Part shown: positions 1 to 12,407 of the stretch, piece after piece | Layout: each line of letters opens with the position of its first letter | Position numbering within the stretch: position 1 is the first letter of the stretch | Assembly (NCBI GenBank): GCA_020912385.1 | Contig: CP087206.1 | Location: forward strand, 2,914,001 to 2,978,000 | DNA: 64,000 nucleotides | Reading direction: 5' to 3' | Source: Neofusicoccum parvum | Lineage: Eukaryota > Ascomycota > Dothideomycetes > Botryosphaeriales > Botryosphaeriaceae | Program-made: the position numbers and the translations under genes | The notes under the pieces: generated by a model | Seen by the model: the letters and a program-made list of their open reading frames with translations, nothing else | Told to the model about the DNA's origin: nothing | Database searches by the model: none

Positions 1-678
1 CGCCGCGACGGGCCACCGCGAAGTTTCAAAACGCCGACTTCCGGCGCGCGTGTCGGCGGCGCAGCTGCGACGACGACGCGGGCGGGCACAGCGGGCTTCG
101 CAGCAACGGCTCGCCACGACGCGGCCGCTATCTCCGCAGAGTTTTCGCGTCGTGTCGTATAAGACCGAGCACCGCCAAGGCGCTGGGCGGGAGTGGCTAA
201 GCTTTGCGGCTTCCCCGGCGGGTCCAACGCTCGTCGCCAGGCCGGAAAGTCGGCAGCCAACGTCGCGGTATGACGCGCGCTCTCACGGCAGCCGTGTCGA
301 GCTGCAGCGCGTGCCTGTTGCGGCGTTGGTTTGGCGCCCGGAGTGTCAGCGGCCGCCAGTGGTGCTGCTGCTGGCCCAATGGGCATGGGGTGGCACCGCT
401 GGCGGAGCCCCTGCGTAGATTACACCGAGCCAGCTTACCGCGGACGTAGTGCATACGCAAGCCTTACCACCAGCCTCCATGCCAGGTCTGACGCGCGGCG
501 GTCCTGACGGAGCACGCCATGCTGGTGAGCCGCACCCGCGGCCCGCCTGGTGCGCCGCATCCTGTATTTACTGTGCCCGGCGCCCTCTGCTGATCACCAC
601 CGCTTCCTCGTGCCCTTCTCTGAAGACCGTTCGCTCCGGCCGCCGCGCCTCTGCCTCCGCCCGCCCCCGCCCCCAGCC
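1..678. other. Upstream region of GDSL hydrolase gene
   Basis: No coding region is supported here. Open frames on both strands are short, arginine/alanine-rich and without recognisable motifs, as expected for GC-rich noncoding DNA. The last 100 bases before the ATG at 679 are strongly pyrimidine-rich (C/T tracts interrupted by G), typical of a fungal promoter and 5' leader. Confidence 0.6.
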
Positions 679-1967
679 ATGAGGACCGTCACCCGCTTCC
701 ACGTCCTCGTCTTCTGTGCCGTGTGCACCGTCGTGTACATCGGCTGGGTCCTGCCCTCGCTGCAGGTCCCGGGCCGCGTGCAGAAGGCCTTCTCCGGCTC
801 CAAGAGGCGCATTGTGGTCTTCGGCGACTCGTGGTCTGACACTGGCGACTACCGCGTGCAAATCCCCGCAAAGAACCCCCAGCACAACATCAGCCGCCCT
901 TTGTGGACCGAGGCCTTGTGCAAAGAGGTACGTCGGGCCGCGGTGTCGCATTCGCCCTAGGCTGACCAGTTAGCTGCTGTGCGACGGAATCGACAATTTT
1001 GCCAGGTCGTCGGGCTCGCAGGACTTCAAAGAGCACCCCGATGCTGTCTTGGACACCGACATGCTCGCCAATGTCACGAATCAGCACCCCGAGAACCACA
1101 AGTTCCTTGCCGATCTCAAGAAACAGGTTCAGCAGTGGATCAACGTCGAGAAGCAGACTGGCCGGATCGCCGCTCGCCAGGACGGCAAGGAATGGACCGT
1201 TTTCACCGTCTTCTTTGGCACCAGCGACATCTGGCAGTACACCTCGAGCGACGACAAAGCCAGCGACGACGACATCCGGGAGACCATGCGCGCCTTGTTC
1301 GCCCAGCTTGACGTAATCGCCGAGCACGTGCAGGCGCGCCCGCACGTCGTGCTGCCCAAGATCGTAGACATCTCGTTCCTGCCGGCGTTTGCGCTGCAGC
1401 CCCTGGACTTCCCGGACCGCCAGCAGCGCGCCGTCTCCCTCACCGAGAAGTGGAACGGCGAGCTGGAGAAGGCCGCGCGGGACTGGACGGGCGGCTACGT
1501 CCACCTGCTCGAGACGGACAAGTGGCTGCTGAACCTCATCCGCGAGCAGCAGATGCACAAGATTGGCATCTCCGACGAGCGCGGCGAGGGCAAGGGCAAC
1601 CCCAAGTTCCGCGAGGTCAGGAGCCCGTGTGTGCCGTTGCCGCAGACCGGGGCGCAGTATCCGTTTGACATGGGCGACGCCAACAGCAATCGGACGGAGC
1701 CCTGCGAGGACGCGTCTCACTATCTGTTCTGGTAAGAAGTCCTCCTTTTTTGTTTTCGTCGTGCTGGTTCGAGGCATACTGACACCTTGTTCCAGGGATG
1801 GCGTGCACCTGTCGGGAAGGGCACACAAGCTGCTCGCCAGCGAAGCGGCCGACCTCGTCGCCACCAACTACACGTTCAACCTCAACGCCCTACGCAAGTA
1901 CGACATCGAGCGGGCAGAGACGGCGCAAAAGATGGAGCAGGAGAATGGAGAGCACTCGACGGCGTAA
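679..1967 (+). CDS. GDSL/SGNH-family lipase-acylhydrolase
   Basis: Three exons: 679-927, 974-1731 and 1796-1967, with introns of 46 and 64 bp; phases are consistent, giving 392 aa. Block I of the family is seen as FGDSWSDTGDY, with nucleophile Ser at about residue 51. Block V is seen as WDGVHLSG, with the Asp-x-x-His pair at about 337/340, rebuilt across the second intron. A hydrophobic stretch at about residues 7-27 follows a short basic N-terminus and looks like a signal anchor, so the enzyme is probably secretory or membrane-tethered. Known family chemistry is hydrolysis of esters or acetylated carbohydrates through a Ser-His-Asp centre; the substrate cannot be read from the sequence. The ATG at 679 is chosen because the hydrophobic segment and GDSL block follow directly. 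Confidence 0.85.
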
Positions 1968-2580
1968 AAGTGCCGTCAGAAAGCACGGAGAGCAGCGCAT
2001 TTCTTAGGAGTTTTCTGGGTTTTCCCTATTGCGGTTGTCTGAGATACCCATTCACGTTTCAGCATTTTCTGGCGTTGACGCGGGAGTGCACGGCTAGCAT
2101 TCCAGCGAAGAGGGCACAATTCCCCAGCGGGCGGGCGTTTGTATGCATTGTCTCAAATCAAGTTTCTTTGTGCGCGCGCTTCCTTGCATGGCTCTTCCGC
2201 AGAGGAATGTCTCGGGCGTGGGCGGTCCGCAACAGCGCCGGCCGCATCTGGGAATCTCGCTCGCCCGGGGAGAAAGAATTTGCCGTTGCGAACAGCCCAG
2301 CCTGGGCACCTGTCTAGGACAATTACATGCACACGCTGCCTCAGCTCGCGCTTCAAACAAAGAACATGGCCCCAACGCATAATAGACACAAAGCACCCTC
2401 CCCGGTCATGTCTTTGGCTAGCGCCGCCCTGTTGGCCATTCAGCACGGAGGCGAGCCCAGAGCCAACGCGCAGGCCGGTCTATCAAAGCTGGCCTTGCCG
2501 TCCTGAAATTCAAATGTGGAGGTTGACCGCAGCTCACTGAAGCCCGGCGAGAAGCAGCAGCACCCTGACCCAAGCAAGCC
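1968..2580. other. Intergenic region between GDSL and HMG-box genes
   Basis: This holds the 3' end of the hydrolase transcript and the promoter of the HMG-box gene. Open frames here are short and in conflicting phases. I see no RNA gene or repeat. Confidence 0.5.
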
Positions 2581-4861
2581 ATGACGGACGTGGACATGTC
2601 AGAGCCCGTCTTAGGGGAGGGCGCCGTGACGGAGAGGAGCTTGAACAGTGGCAGCTCGCGCAAGCCATCTACGACAATCTCTACCCGCTCCTCCCGCCGG
2701 ACCGCCAGTCCCTCCCGCGTCCAACAGCAAGCCGCCTCCTCGAAACAGGACTCCGACGCGGGCCCCCCGACACCGGAGTCACCGCCATTCCGCCTGACGC
2801 GGAAGAGGGCTGCGTCGCTGGCTGCTGATAAAGGAGACGCCGGCAGGGACGAGGCCGACGTGGTGAACGACGACGCCCTCACCCCTACGACGCACTCCCG
2901 CATGAGCTCTGGGGGTGCTTCCGCAGGTTCCGTAGGCTCTGCAGCAAGTCACGTCTGCTTGTGCCAGCCAGACCCCAAGATCCCGCGACCAAGGAACGGT
3001 CAGTTTTGGCTTTCACCCCGTCTCTTATCCCCCCTCTCTTTATGACCTCTTTATCCCGTCCAGTCTCGAAATAGCCCATTGCTGCCAGTTAGTCTTCTTT
3101 CGCCCCAGCGATGCTGCGGAGTGACCACCTTCCTTTATCAGTATCTTTGTCGTGATAGGGAGGCTAACCGCTTTTATTCCCACAGCCTTCATACTATATC
3201 GCCAGCACCACCAGGCCGCGATCGTGGCACAGAACCCTGGGTTGGCCAACCCTGATATCTCCAAGATCATCGGCGAGCAGTGGAAGCACTCACCCGAATC
3301 AGTACGCATCGAGTGGAAAGCCTTGGCCGAGGAGGAAAAACTCCGGCACCAGCAGCAATACCCAGACTACCGCTACCAGCCACGCCGGGGCGGACGCAGG
3401 GGCAGCCTGTCATCCATCAACACCACCTCAGGCAAGCACCATTGCAACAAGTGCGGCGGTAGAAGCATCACCACGCCCACCACACCCTTCTCATCCCACC
3501 ATCACAGCAACTACCCTACGACAGCGGCCTCATCCGCACCTATGCTCCCTCCTCCCACACCCTCATCTGCCCTGACACCCACATCCCGCTACCTCCCACC
3601 CATGATGTCCAACCTCGCCATCAACACCGCCCAAGCCCAAGCCGCGCAGCAACAGCAAGCAGCCGCGCGTCCTCGCGGCAGCGGCAACGGCGCCGCCCGC
3701 CCCACGCCCACGCCCCTCACCAGCCTCCACGTCGCGCGCAGCCGCGAGGACGCACTGGACCTGCAGATGCTCTCCCCGCTCTCGCCGGACGTCAAGCGGC
3801 GCCGCTTCAACCAGCAGACCTACGTCCCGCCCAGCAGCGGCAACCGCCAGCCGCCGCCGCCGGCGCCCGGCACGCCGTACCCGTTCGCGAGCGACCCGCG
3901 CCGGCAGTCGCTGCCGCGGCCGGACATCCTGCGCGGGCCCTCGTCGCGGCACGGCAGCCACGACGCCCACAGCAACCTGACGCTGCCGCCGCTCCAGACG
4001 GGCGTCGCGACCGCCACGCCGGCTGGCGGTGGAGCCGGCAGCCCGCTGGTGGTGAACGGCGGCGCCGACCCGCAGGGCCGCAGCGTCGAGGCCGTGGTCA
4101 TGGGCATGCCCTTCTGGGGCAAGATCCGCGTGCTCGGCAAGATCGCGCCGCCGTGGCGGCCGGCGGCGAGGGAGCCGGCGGCGGCGGTGCGCGGCGCGAT
4201 CGTGGCGGTCGAGGGAGACGATGGCGCCGCGGTGGTGGGTATGAGCAGGTGGCTGGAGGAGAACTTGAACAAGACGGGTGAGACGCACGCGCGAGTGGCG
4301 GAGGCGCCGAGGGCGCCGCCGGAGCCGCTGCGTAGGAGTCCTGGTGGTGAGGGGAGTGGTGGTGGCACGTCGCTGGGGGAGTATATCGACGTGATTGCGG
4401 AGTGGCATGGCAGGACGAGGGAGATGGTGGAGTTCATCACGAGGGCGCCTGGTGAGGAGGTGGGGACGCCGACGCCGACGGAGAGGATGGTGGGGGAGGG
4501 TGCGGGAGAGGTCAGGACGCCGGTGCTGATTATGCCGACGTACAATCTGGGTGCTGCGGACGCTTGGGCTAGTCGGATCTCCATTACGGACAACTACAGC
4601 CCGGCGGACCATTGGCAGTGGGTCGCGACGCTGTGGCGCGGCATCGTTGGCCCAGACATCACCATCTACATCCGCGACGTCCAGGCTGGCGAGCTGGAGA
4701 TGACCGGCGGCAAGGCGGTGGAGGTGCGCGAGGACGGACAGACGAAGTGTTTGATTGTGAAGCGTGCGGTGGGGAAGGAGATTGATGAGAGCGCAATGAG
4801 GAGGTTGGGTTTCGAGGTGGGAGAGCTGATTCGGGGGGTGAGTGGGTTGAATGGGAAGTAG
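2581..4861 (+). CDS. HMG-box (MATA-HMG type) transcription factor
   Basis: Two exons, 2581-2998 and 3186-4861, give 697 aa. The 187-bp intron splits the HMG box exactly: exon 1 ends in PRPRN and exon 2 continues AFILYRQHH. The box (about residues 136-206) has the expected residues, including NPGLANPDISKIIGEQWK and the Tyr-Arg-Tyr basic end. The N-terminal 130 residues are Ser/Pro-rich and disordered. After the box come a Cys-x2-Cys pair (HHCNKCGG), a His/Pro/Gln-rich linker, then a more ordered C-terminal region (about residues 430-690) rich in charged and hydrophobic residues, seen in homologous filamentous-fungal HMG regulators but of unknown function. Expected role: sequence-specific nuclear DNA binding, as for mating-type or Ste11-like HMG proteins; the target genes are unknown. 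Confidence 0.85.
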
Positions 4862-5845
4862 GAAAGAGGGGCAGGAGATGTGTTTCTCTGAGTTAGCGTG
4901 GTCCAGCATGGCGCATCGGTCGTTACCGTCTGAGTGAAGTTTGGTGCAGGCTCGCTTGTGTAGATATTGCTGGTCGGTCGAGTGGCTGGAATTTGTGGGA
5001 AATGATATTTCGACATACTTCCTCGTGAGGGGTTCAGCTGGCCTTGGGAGAAGTTGAAGATGCTACATGAGGCCCCCGAGTGCTTGCAGTGAGGATATTC
5101 TTCCCCTTGGTCCTGGGTGACACGTGATCGGACGTTGTTCCATGACCTGGATGTCTCCTGGGCATTGGTAATGGTGACACAGACATAGGTGGAAAAGGAG
5201 GACGACGGGACGGGCCAAGCACGTGTCAGGGAGGGCCGGGGAATGTGCGTCGAGCGGATCGAGCTTGGAGAATGCGAGAGCGTGTGCAGAGAATGCTCTG
5301 AGGCGCCGGAGCGGCGCCGACGAAGGGTGAAGGGGGAGGCGAGAAACCGGGGCGATTGCGGAGATGCGGCCGGGGCTCCACAGCCTGCACGGCGGCGGAC
5401 GGCGGAAGGCGGGGTGCTGGCGCTGGCGCTGGCGCTGGGGCGTGCCGCGTGCCGGCGGCCTCGCAGCACGCATACAGCCTCCGCGTCCACAACACCATCA
5501 CGAGCCCTACGATGCCCATCAGCTGCCGTCGGGGCCAGCCGCTCGCCGCTCGCCGCGCGACACGACCGCCGCGCGCCCAACAGCCGACAGCAGCCGGGCT
5601 GAGCGTTGCGCCGGGCGGACGCCAGCGGCTTTTGGCGGTGTTAGGCCCGATGCGGCTGGATGGCTTTCACATGTCAGCAGCCTTGCGGCCAGCCCACGAG
5701 CCAGCAGAACCAAGAACCACCGCCCGACAATGATTCTTCTCCACAACTCCTTTTGCGCGCCCGCCCCACTGCTCCTGGCCACGATAAACGAGCTGGCACT
5801 CCCACGCTGCTCCACATGCTCGCCCGGTGAGCCGCCAACGGAACA
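4862..5845. other. Intergenic region upstream of the alpha/beta hydrolase
   Basis: Open frames on both strands are GC-driven, Arg/Ala/Pro-rich and without domains. The segment 5410-5440 carries a short GCGCTGG triplication. Nothing here is supported as a gene; it is probably 3' UTR and promoter. Confidence 0.5.
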
Positions 5846-8187
5846 ATGATAGGTACGCTCCTTGGACCGCTGTTCCATCTGCACGCCACTGATGCCGACA
5901 CCTGCAGACCATGTGCTGGGGCGCCCGTCCGTCAAGTTCCGGAGAGTCCAGGTCCTCGCCGTTGTCTCCTTCTGGTCTGCCTATCTGTACAGGTCTGTAC
6001 AGGTCTTGACCGTGCACACGACCGCCGCTCACTGTCTGTAGGGGCAACCGCCATGGACCGCCGTTTCTAAAGCGCATCTCGTCTCTCGCCTCCACACGCC
6101 TCACTGCCTGGCAGACCCTCGTCATCACTCTGCTCTGGCTCTACGTCTCCCGCAACTTTGGCAAGCTCGTCGGCCTCGAATGCCCCGAACCGCTCGCGAA
6201 CCTGTACACACGATCATACTTCAGAGCAACATGGGTGACAACCGCGCTGGATGCCGGCTTCTGGTCCGCCATGCCCATCAGGAAGAAATGGGCACGCGAC
6301 CTGTGCTCCATCATCTTCACCGTCTACTACCTGATCTGCGCCGAGCAGGCCGATGAGAAGGTTAGGAAGATTCGCTCGACACTGACGGTCGACCATCTGC
6401 GGGTCAGCTGGAACAAAGGAACGACGCCCTATCTGAAGTTGATCACCGGCCTGAAGCGTCCACGCCTTATGCGTTACCCGCCCCGTGCCATTCGCATACC
6501 ACGTCCGGCCGAGTCGTCATACAAGGACCCGGTGCAGGCATGGCTGTATTTTGATGGGCCAATATCGGCTCTAAAGGAGCACAACAAGATTGTCTTGGAT
6601 ATCCCGGGTGGCGGTTTCGTGGCTATGGATCCCCGCTGCCACGACGACAAGCTCATCGGCTGGGCTGGCAAGACTGGACTCCCGGTCCTGGCCCTTGATT
6701 ACAAGAAGGCACCCGAGTATCCTTATCCGTATGCTCTGAATGAGTGCTACGATGTCTATCACATGCTTATAGCTAGCCGTGGTCGATGCGTTGGTCTTTC
6801 AGGTGCAAGCACCCCCGAAATCATTGTATCGGGAGACAGTGCTGGAGGCAATCTTGCAGTAGGCATGGTTCTCATGATTCTGCAGAGTGGCAGCACAGAT
6901 ACTCGCCGTTGGATGGGTGAAGAGGCACTACCGCCCCCTGCAGGCCTTGTTCTCATCTACCCGGCACTGGACATGAACATCGGCAACTGGATGACGGATG
7001 AGCAAATGGCGCTCATACGGGACCGAAAGACCCGCAAGATCAACGAGGGCCTTCTGCGGAGGAAGAGTGAAGACTACAGGAAACTCACACCGTCGACGCC
7101 TCACCACTCGGACGACGAGGATGAGGACGATGTGACACCACCGGCGGAAAACAACGACGAGACTGCACGGCCTAAGGAGAACGGCGACTCCAGTGCCACT
7201 ATCACGGATAAGCCAATGACTAGGTCGCCATCCACGGCAATCTGCCTTTCTGCAGCACATACGGGAGTGGATGCCAAGCATCTGGAATCGAAGCTATCCG
7301 AATCCACATTACCAAACCCGGCTCCCAAGCCCACGGCGATTAAGACGCGCCTGGCTATGTCATCCATGATATCGTATTTCAACGATCGCATCCTGACACC
7401 TGAGATGATGCGTGCCATGATCATTCTCTACATCGGCCCCCATAACCGTCCTGACTTCTCAACCGACTACCTGCTCTCTCCACTCCTTGCCCCGGAATCC
7501 GTTCTTGTCAAGATGCCCAAAACCTACTTCCTCACGGGCGAGCGCGACCCGCTCGTGGACGACACAGCCATCTTCGCGGGCCGCATCCGCCAGGCCAAAG
7601 CGGCGGCGTGGCGCGAACGCCGAGAGCTGGGGCTCCTCTCGGCCAGCGAGGCGCGGGCCTTCGTCGACACGGACCACGTCGAGGTGCTCATGATCCCGGG
7701 CATCAGCCACGGGTTCCTGCAGTTCGTGTCGGTGTTCCCGGAGGGGTGGAAGTACATCTTCAAGTGCGCGCGGTGGATGCGCGACATCAGCGAGCGCGTC
7801 GACGCCGAGGCCATGGCGGCGGAGCGGCTGGCCAGGAAGGGCGGCCGGCCGCACCACCGCCGCCGCGGCACGATCGAGAGCTCGGGCGACGAGGACCGGC
7901 CGCTGGAGATGACGCTGTCCGCGTCCAGCCGCGCATCGAGGGCCAACGGGTACGGCGGCTCGGCGGGCAGGACGGCGAGGGGCAAGGGTGCGTATCAGAG
8001 CGGGAGGGACTCGGAGACGGACTACTCGACCAGGGGCGGCCGCGGCAGAGGCAGCGCCAACAAGCCGCGGAGGAAGAGCCTGGTGAGCTTGGCGAGCGAG
8101 GACGATCTGCTGGGGAGGCGGATGAGGGGGCTCACCGGGGCGCTGATGAGGGCGCCGGATGAGGAGTGGGAGCCGTCGAGCCCGTGA
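5846..8187 (+). CDS. Membrane-anchored alpha/beta hydrolase-3 (HSL-type lipase/esterase)
   Basis: Three exons, 5846-5852 (7 nt), 5908-5992 and 6042-8187, give 745 aa. The start is chosen because the tiny ATG exon and the second exon restore a continuous N-terminus with two hydrophobic segments (about residues 17-31 and 55-70); no ATG start exists in the long last exon before the conserved region. The HSL-type oxyanion block appears as DIPGGGFVAMDP (about 217), the nucleophile as GDSAGGN (Ser about 297), then an acidic disordered insert (about 375-435, DDEDEDD). The catalytic Asp lies in GERDPLVDD (about 533) and the His in GISHGF (about 587). The C-terminal 140 residues are basic and Gly/Arg/Ser-rich. 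Likely an ER or lipid-body esterase; a steryl or neutral-lipid substrate is inference. Confidence 0.85.
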
Positions 8188-8506
8188 GTTGGTCTGTTGT
8201 TTGGGGTGGTGGGTAGATGGATTTTGGAATTGAGATTTTGGGTCGGAATTTACCGGGGCGTGGGGGTTATGTACTGTAGCGTAACGCATTTGCACGTAGA
8301 TATCACGATAGATTTAGCCGTACATACGATACATTGTCATCACTGACGGGGTTTTCAAGTGGGATGTGTTTGGTTTCCGCTGGTATTGATTACATCCATG
8401 CTGATCAGGTACACATGCCAGGCTCCACAAAGTAGCGAAAGACGCCCATCGCTCAACGCCAAACAAAGCCCGATGCCAGGCCGTGCAACAGGAATGCCCC
8501 CTCCCC
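8188..8506. other. Short convergent intergenic region
   Basis: The 3' ends of the hydrolase (+) and the effector (-) genes face each other across about 320 bases. The region is AT-richer than its neighbours and contains no supported gene. Confidence 0.5.
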
Positions 8507-9015
8507 TCAAATACTACTAACATACTCCTCGCTCGTCTCCTCCCCAATCACCGCCGTCACGTTGAACGTGCTGAGCGTCGGCATCGTGCTCGCGCCGTAC
8601 AAGCTGTACAGCGCCGCGTACACGACCTGCTCGCTGCCCTGCGCGACCGACGTCGGCATCGTCAGCGTGAAGTTCGGGCTGTACGCCAGGTTGGACAGCG
8701 CCGGGCCCAGGTAGTCGGACGCGAGGACCGTGCCGAGCCACTCCGGGTGCGACGGCGCGGGCGACGTGCCGAACGCGACGGCCACGTCGTAGACGGTTTG
8801 GATCTGGAGGGGGGAGGGCGGTTAGTGATGCTGGGGGCGGGGGAGGGGGGAAGGGAGGGCGGAGGGAGAAGGCTTACGTAGTTCTCGCTGATGAGCGTGG
8901 CGGTGAAGGTGGCGCCGGGGGCGATGGTGGCGGGGACGCGGAGGCCGACGAGGCGGGCGGTGGTGAGGGAGGGGAGGGTGGCGGCGAGGGTGGTGAGGAG
9001 GGTTGAGGTGCGCAT
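8507..9015 (-). CDS. NIS1: NIS1-family secreted effector protein
   Basis: Two exons on the minus strand, 9015-8878 and 8803-8507, with a 74-bp intron in phase 0, give 144 aa. Residues 1-20 form a signal peptide. The mature part follows the NIS1 pattern: LRVPATIAPGATFTATLISE near the start, then ENYIQTVYDVAVAFG across the splice junction, LASDYLGPALSN in the middle, and ALYSLYGAS and LSTFNVT near the end. Length and order fit the family. From established knowledge, NIS1 is a widely conserved fungal core effector that is secreted into the host and interferes with the plant receptor kinases BAK1 and BIK1. That this copy does so is inference. There are almost no cysteines, as is usual for the family. 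Confidence 0.85.
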
Positions 9016-10587
9016 TTTGGTGGTGGTTGTGGTGGGTAACGAGTGGAGTGTGGTGAAGCGAATGTTGTGGGTGCTGCTGCTTCTGGACGAGAGGCTGAAG
9101 ACTGGAGACTGGAGACTGGATGATGGCGATGGGGGAACTACATGCGCTCTTCAACGGGTTTTATAGCTGGCTGCAGGGACCAAGAATAGACGTGTGTGAT
9201 ATTGGAAATGGTTGATTGCTGGCTGCTGCTCGTCCTAACCGGCTGCGTCAATGTCTCTCCCCACCCGCATGTATCCTGCCATACGAGGTCATTGTCGGTC
9301 GACGTGGTGGTCACGTAGCGTTGCAATACGAAAAGGGAGTCTTTAACAGCGGCAGGATCGAAGGAGCAGTAAAGCCAGTATTGCTGACTTGGATCGAGCT
9401 GTGATCTGGTTCGCCTGGGGCTGATGAGGGCGGCTTGCGTGGCGCAGAGGAAGCAGAGGTACATCACTGTCCGGGCTGGTGTGACGTGACGTGCCGCTGC
9501 TAATTTTGGGGGAGCGCGTTACGGGCAAGGGCTGGGCGAGAATTGTTCCGATAGGCTGGGGAGGCGTGGAGAATGGAAGGATCGGGCGGGGTCAGCATGG
9601 CTAAGGGGAGCAGAAGAGCGGGCCTGTTGCTTGGCTGCCAGCTAAGCTCCTACGCTGCAGCGCTGTCAGCGCCGCACGTGAGGGCTGTAACCTGCCAGAG
9701 CGTGTTGTGCGACTGCGCCTCCGGGACGCGGCTCGTGCGGTAGCATCGGTCTCGGAAAAGGATGAAAAGAAAGGACGCCCTCGTCCTCGTGTTTTCGTCG
9801 CTGTCTCGGCGCGCACTTCTTCAGCGTCGCGTCCCTTCAGCAGCCCACTCCACAGATCTGGAGACCGGTGAGGCGCAAAACACTACTCCTGTGCCCGCGT
9901 CTGAGGTCAGCACGACGATCCCCGGCCCAAGTGAGCAAAGGACAGACCAGGTTCCAGCGGGGGTGAATGGGAGGATATACACCACGGGCATCCGCAGCCA
10001 TCACATTTTCCTACGACCACTCACCGCCCGTCCACCTGTCTGGGCGGCGCGAGTTTCCTGGCTGCTCTTGACTGGGATGGGCGTTGCTGGTGCATTGCGG
10101 CGTGGTGTGGCTCTTCGAGGCCCTCGCCAGAAAGGCTTGTCCTGCTGGCATCGGCGATGGTGGAGCGCACCTGTGGGATTTATGTAGGGCGCTCGCTTGC
10201 CAGAGCTTGTCTCCGGGTAGCTGCCGACGCCGAGGCCACGGCAGACCGTTGCAGATCCGCGCGTCGCCCTGCTGCTGCTGCCCTTTCCATCCACTCATCT
10301 CCGTGCTTGCTTGAGGCTATTCTGCCTGTAACCCACACCCCCCGCCCAATGCCGCCAATCTCATTCGCTCCCACGCGCCATCCGTCGGCCGAGGAACTAG
10401 CGTCTGACCGTCTCGACTCCGCTTCATGATCGGCTAGTTCACCCCATGTCAGTGCTTTCTAAACTTTCCACTCTTGCTTCGTCTGAATAAATTCTGGTCG
10501 CCACCCCCGCTCCTTCTCGCTGCCCCAGCTCTCCCTCCACCGCCGCCGGATCTGATCCAACGGGTGCATTGTCATCTGTGCAGCAAC
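9016..10587. other. Intergenic region between NIS1 and the P450 gene
   Basis: About 1.6 kb serving as divergent promoter space for the effector (-) and the P450 (+). A short tandem ACTGGAG repeat lies at about 9099-9120. Several open frames of 60-140 codons exist at 9.6-10.4 kb, but none has a start context, domain or splice partner I can support. Confidence 0.5.
9159..9165 (-). promoter_or_regulatory. TATA box candidate for the NIS1 gene
   Basis: On the minus strand the sequence reads TATAAAA, about 145 bp before the NIS1 ATG. This is a plausible core promoter element judged by match and distance only. Confidence 0.4.
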
Positions 10588-12292
10588 ATGATTTCAACCC
10601 TCAACTTCGCACTGGCTCTTCTGGCCGCTGTGAGTGCTTTTGACCTTCACAGATGCCCAGGAAAGCCCAAAGACTGAACCGCGCAGGCTGTTTTCTATCC
10701 TGTCTATACTGCCATCTACAACATATACTTTCACCCGCTCAAACTCTACCCAGGACCCAAGTTGAATGCGGTGACCAGGCTTCCCTACATCAACAATCTG
10801 ATCAAAGGAAACACCCATCGGTACATCCAATCCCTTCACGAAAAGTACGGCGACGTTGTCCGTGTCAACCCCGATGAGCTTTCCTACGCCAAGGATGTCT
10901 GGAGAGACATCTATGGCCACAGGTCCAGCGGCAAGGAAGCTTTTGAAAAAGACGCCGGCTTTCTTGGTCCCGATTTGGTGGGAAACAACGGCCTAGTAAG
11001 AGCTCGGGGCAATGAGAACCATGGCCGGATCCGCAAGGTCTTCTCGCACGCCTTCTCCGACCGCGCCCTCAAAGACCAGGAGCCCATCTTCCAGCAGTAT
11101 GTCGACCAACTGGTCGGCAACATACGCCGCATGCTGCAGCAGGATCCCAAAGCCAAGGTGCCCATTAGTGATCTGTACAACTTCACCACCTTTGATGTCA
11201 TGGGAGACCTTACCTTCGGCGAGCCCCTGGGGCTTCTCTCCAACGGCAAGTATTCGGCCTGGGTTGCTGCAATATTCGGCAGCTTGCAGCTCGTCATTAT
11301 TGGCCGCATCCTCCGCTGGTATCCCCTGCTTAACCGGTCCTTCCAGTTCCTACTCTCCAAGGAGAACAAGGAAAAGCGCAGACAGCAAGTCAACTACTCT
11401 GTTGAGCGTGTCGACAAGCGGCTCGCACGCGGCGAGTCTGACCGCCCGGACATCTGGACGTGCATTTCGAAGCAGAAGGAGGAGAATCGTCTGTCCTACC
11501 CTGAGATGCAGAGCTCAGCTAGCACCTTTATGATTGCTGGTACCGAAACGACAGCTACGCTGCTGAGCGGGCTGACATTCCTGCTACTCAAGTATCCAGA
11601 TGTGTATGCGAAACTTGTCCACGAGATCCGAAGCGCGTTCAACAGTGCGGACGAAATCAACATGAACACTCTGGCCCAGATGGAGTACACAAATGCGTGT
11701 ATCGAGGAGGCGTTGCGCATGTATCCACCAGTGCCCGTGGGCATGCCGCGTGTCACGCCGTCCAAGGGTGCAATCATCGGTGGACAGCCTGTCCCGGCTG
11801 GGGTAAGTATCCAATCCTTTGCAGAAGGAAAGGCGTGTCCTGACTTGGCAATGTTATGCAGACCGTCGTCTCGATCAGCAATCTCACTGCCTATCATTCC
11901 GAGAGGAACTTTTATCTCGCCGACCAATTCATCCCGGAGCGTTGGTTGGGTGACCCGCGGTTCGCATCAGATAACAAGAATGTATTGCAGCCGTTTTCGT
12001 ACGGGCCGAGGAACTGTATCGGAAAGAAGTACGTGGGATATCTTTCTTTCTGTCATTCTCTCCTCCGCTTCGGGTTATTTTTTGGGTTGGACCCCTCACG
12101 TGAATGACGCTGACAATTGTCATAACCAACAGTCTTGCCTATCATGAAATGCGTGTTGTTCTCGTCAAAGTTCTCTACAACTTCGAATTTGAGAATTTGT
12201 GCGAGGAGTCAGAGAACTGGATCGACCAGAAGGTCTGGGGATTTTGGAAGAAGCCTAAGTTGATGGTTCAACTAACAGAGAGGGTTTCCTAA
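10588..12292 (+). CDS. Cytochrome P450 monooxygenase (CYP65-like)
   Basis: Four exons, 10588-10629, 10687-11802, 11862-12028 and 12133-12292, give 494 aa with consistent phases. The N-terminus is a membrane anchor followed by the proline hinge YPGPK. The I-helix oxygen-binding motif is AGTETTA (about 298-304), the K-helix ExxR is EEALR (about 354), the PERW block is FIPERW, and the haem loop is [11 protein letters not shown] with axial Cys at about 438. Residues after the haem loop are rebuilt across the last intron (GKN-LAYHEMR). It resembles isotrichodermin-hydroxylase/benzoate-hydroxylase type fungal P450s. The substrate is unknown; the immediate neighbours do not form a recognised secondary-metabolite cluster. 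Confidence 0.9.
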
Positions 12293-12407
12293 ACCAGCCT
12301 ACATCATTCCCCTTGCTTTTAGCAATCTCTGTCTACAGCGATGACCCTAACGGTCAATGAAAATAAACAATCAAGAAGAGCATATCCGCCCACGTGCACC
12401 CACTCCC

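Noticed and set aside
50..680. Several overlapping open frames on both strands at the left edge
   Set aside because: They are Arg/Ala/Pro-rich, overlap each other in opposite directions and show no domain or splice partner.
5189..5602. Frame of 137 codons upstream of the alpha/beta hydrolase
   Set aside because: Low-complexity Arg/Ala/Gly sequence with equally long frames on the other strand; GC-driven.
6235..6237. GTG as start of the alpha/beta hydrolase
   Set aside because: Nuclear fungal genes start with ATG; upstream in-frame sequence is conserved-looking and joins to ATG exons.
9762..10187. Frame of 141 codons between NIS1 and P450
   Set aside because: No motif, no start context, no joining exons; overlaps minus-strand frames of similar length.
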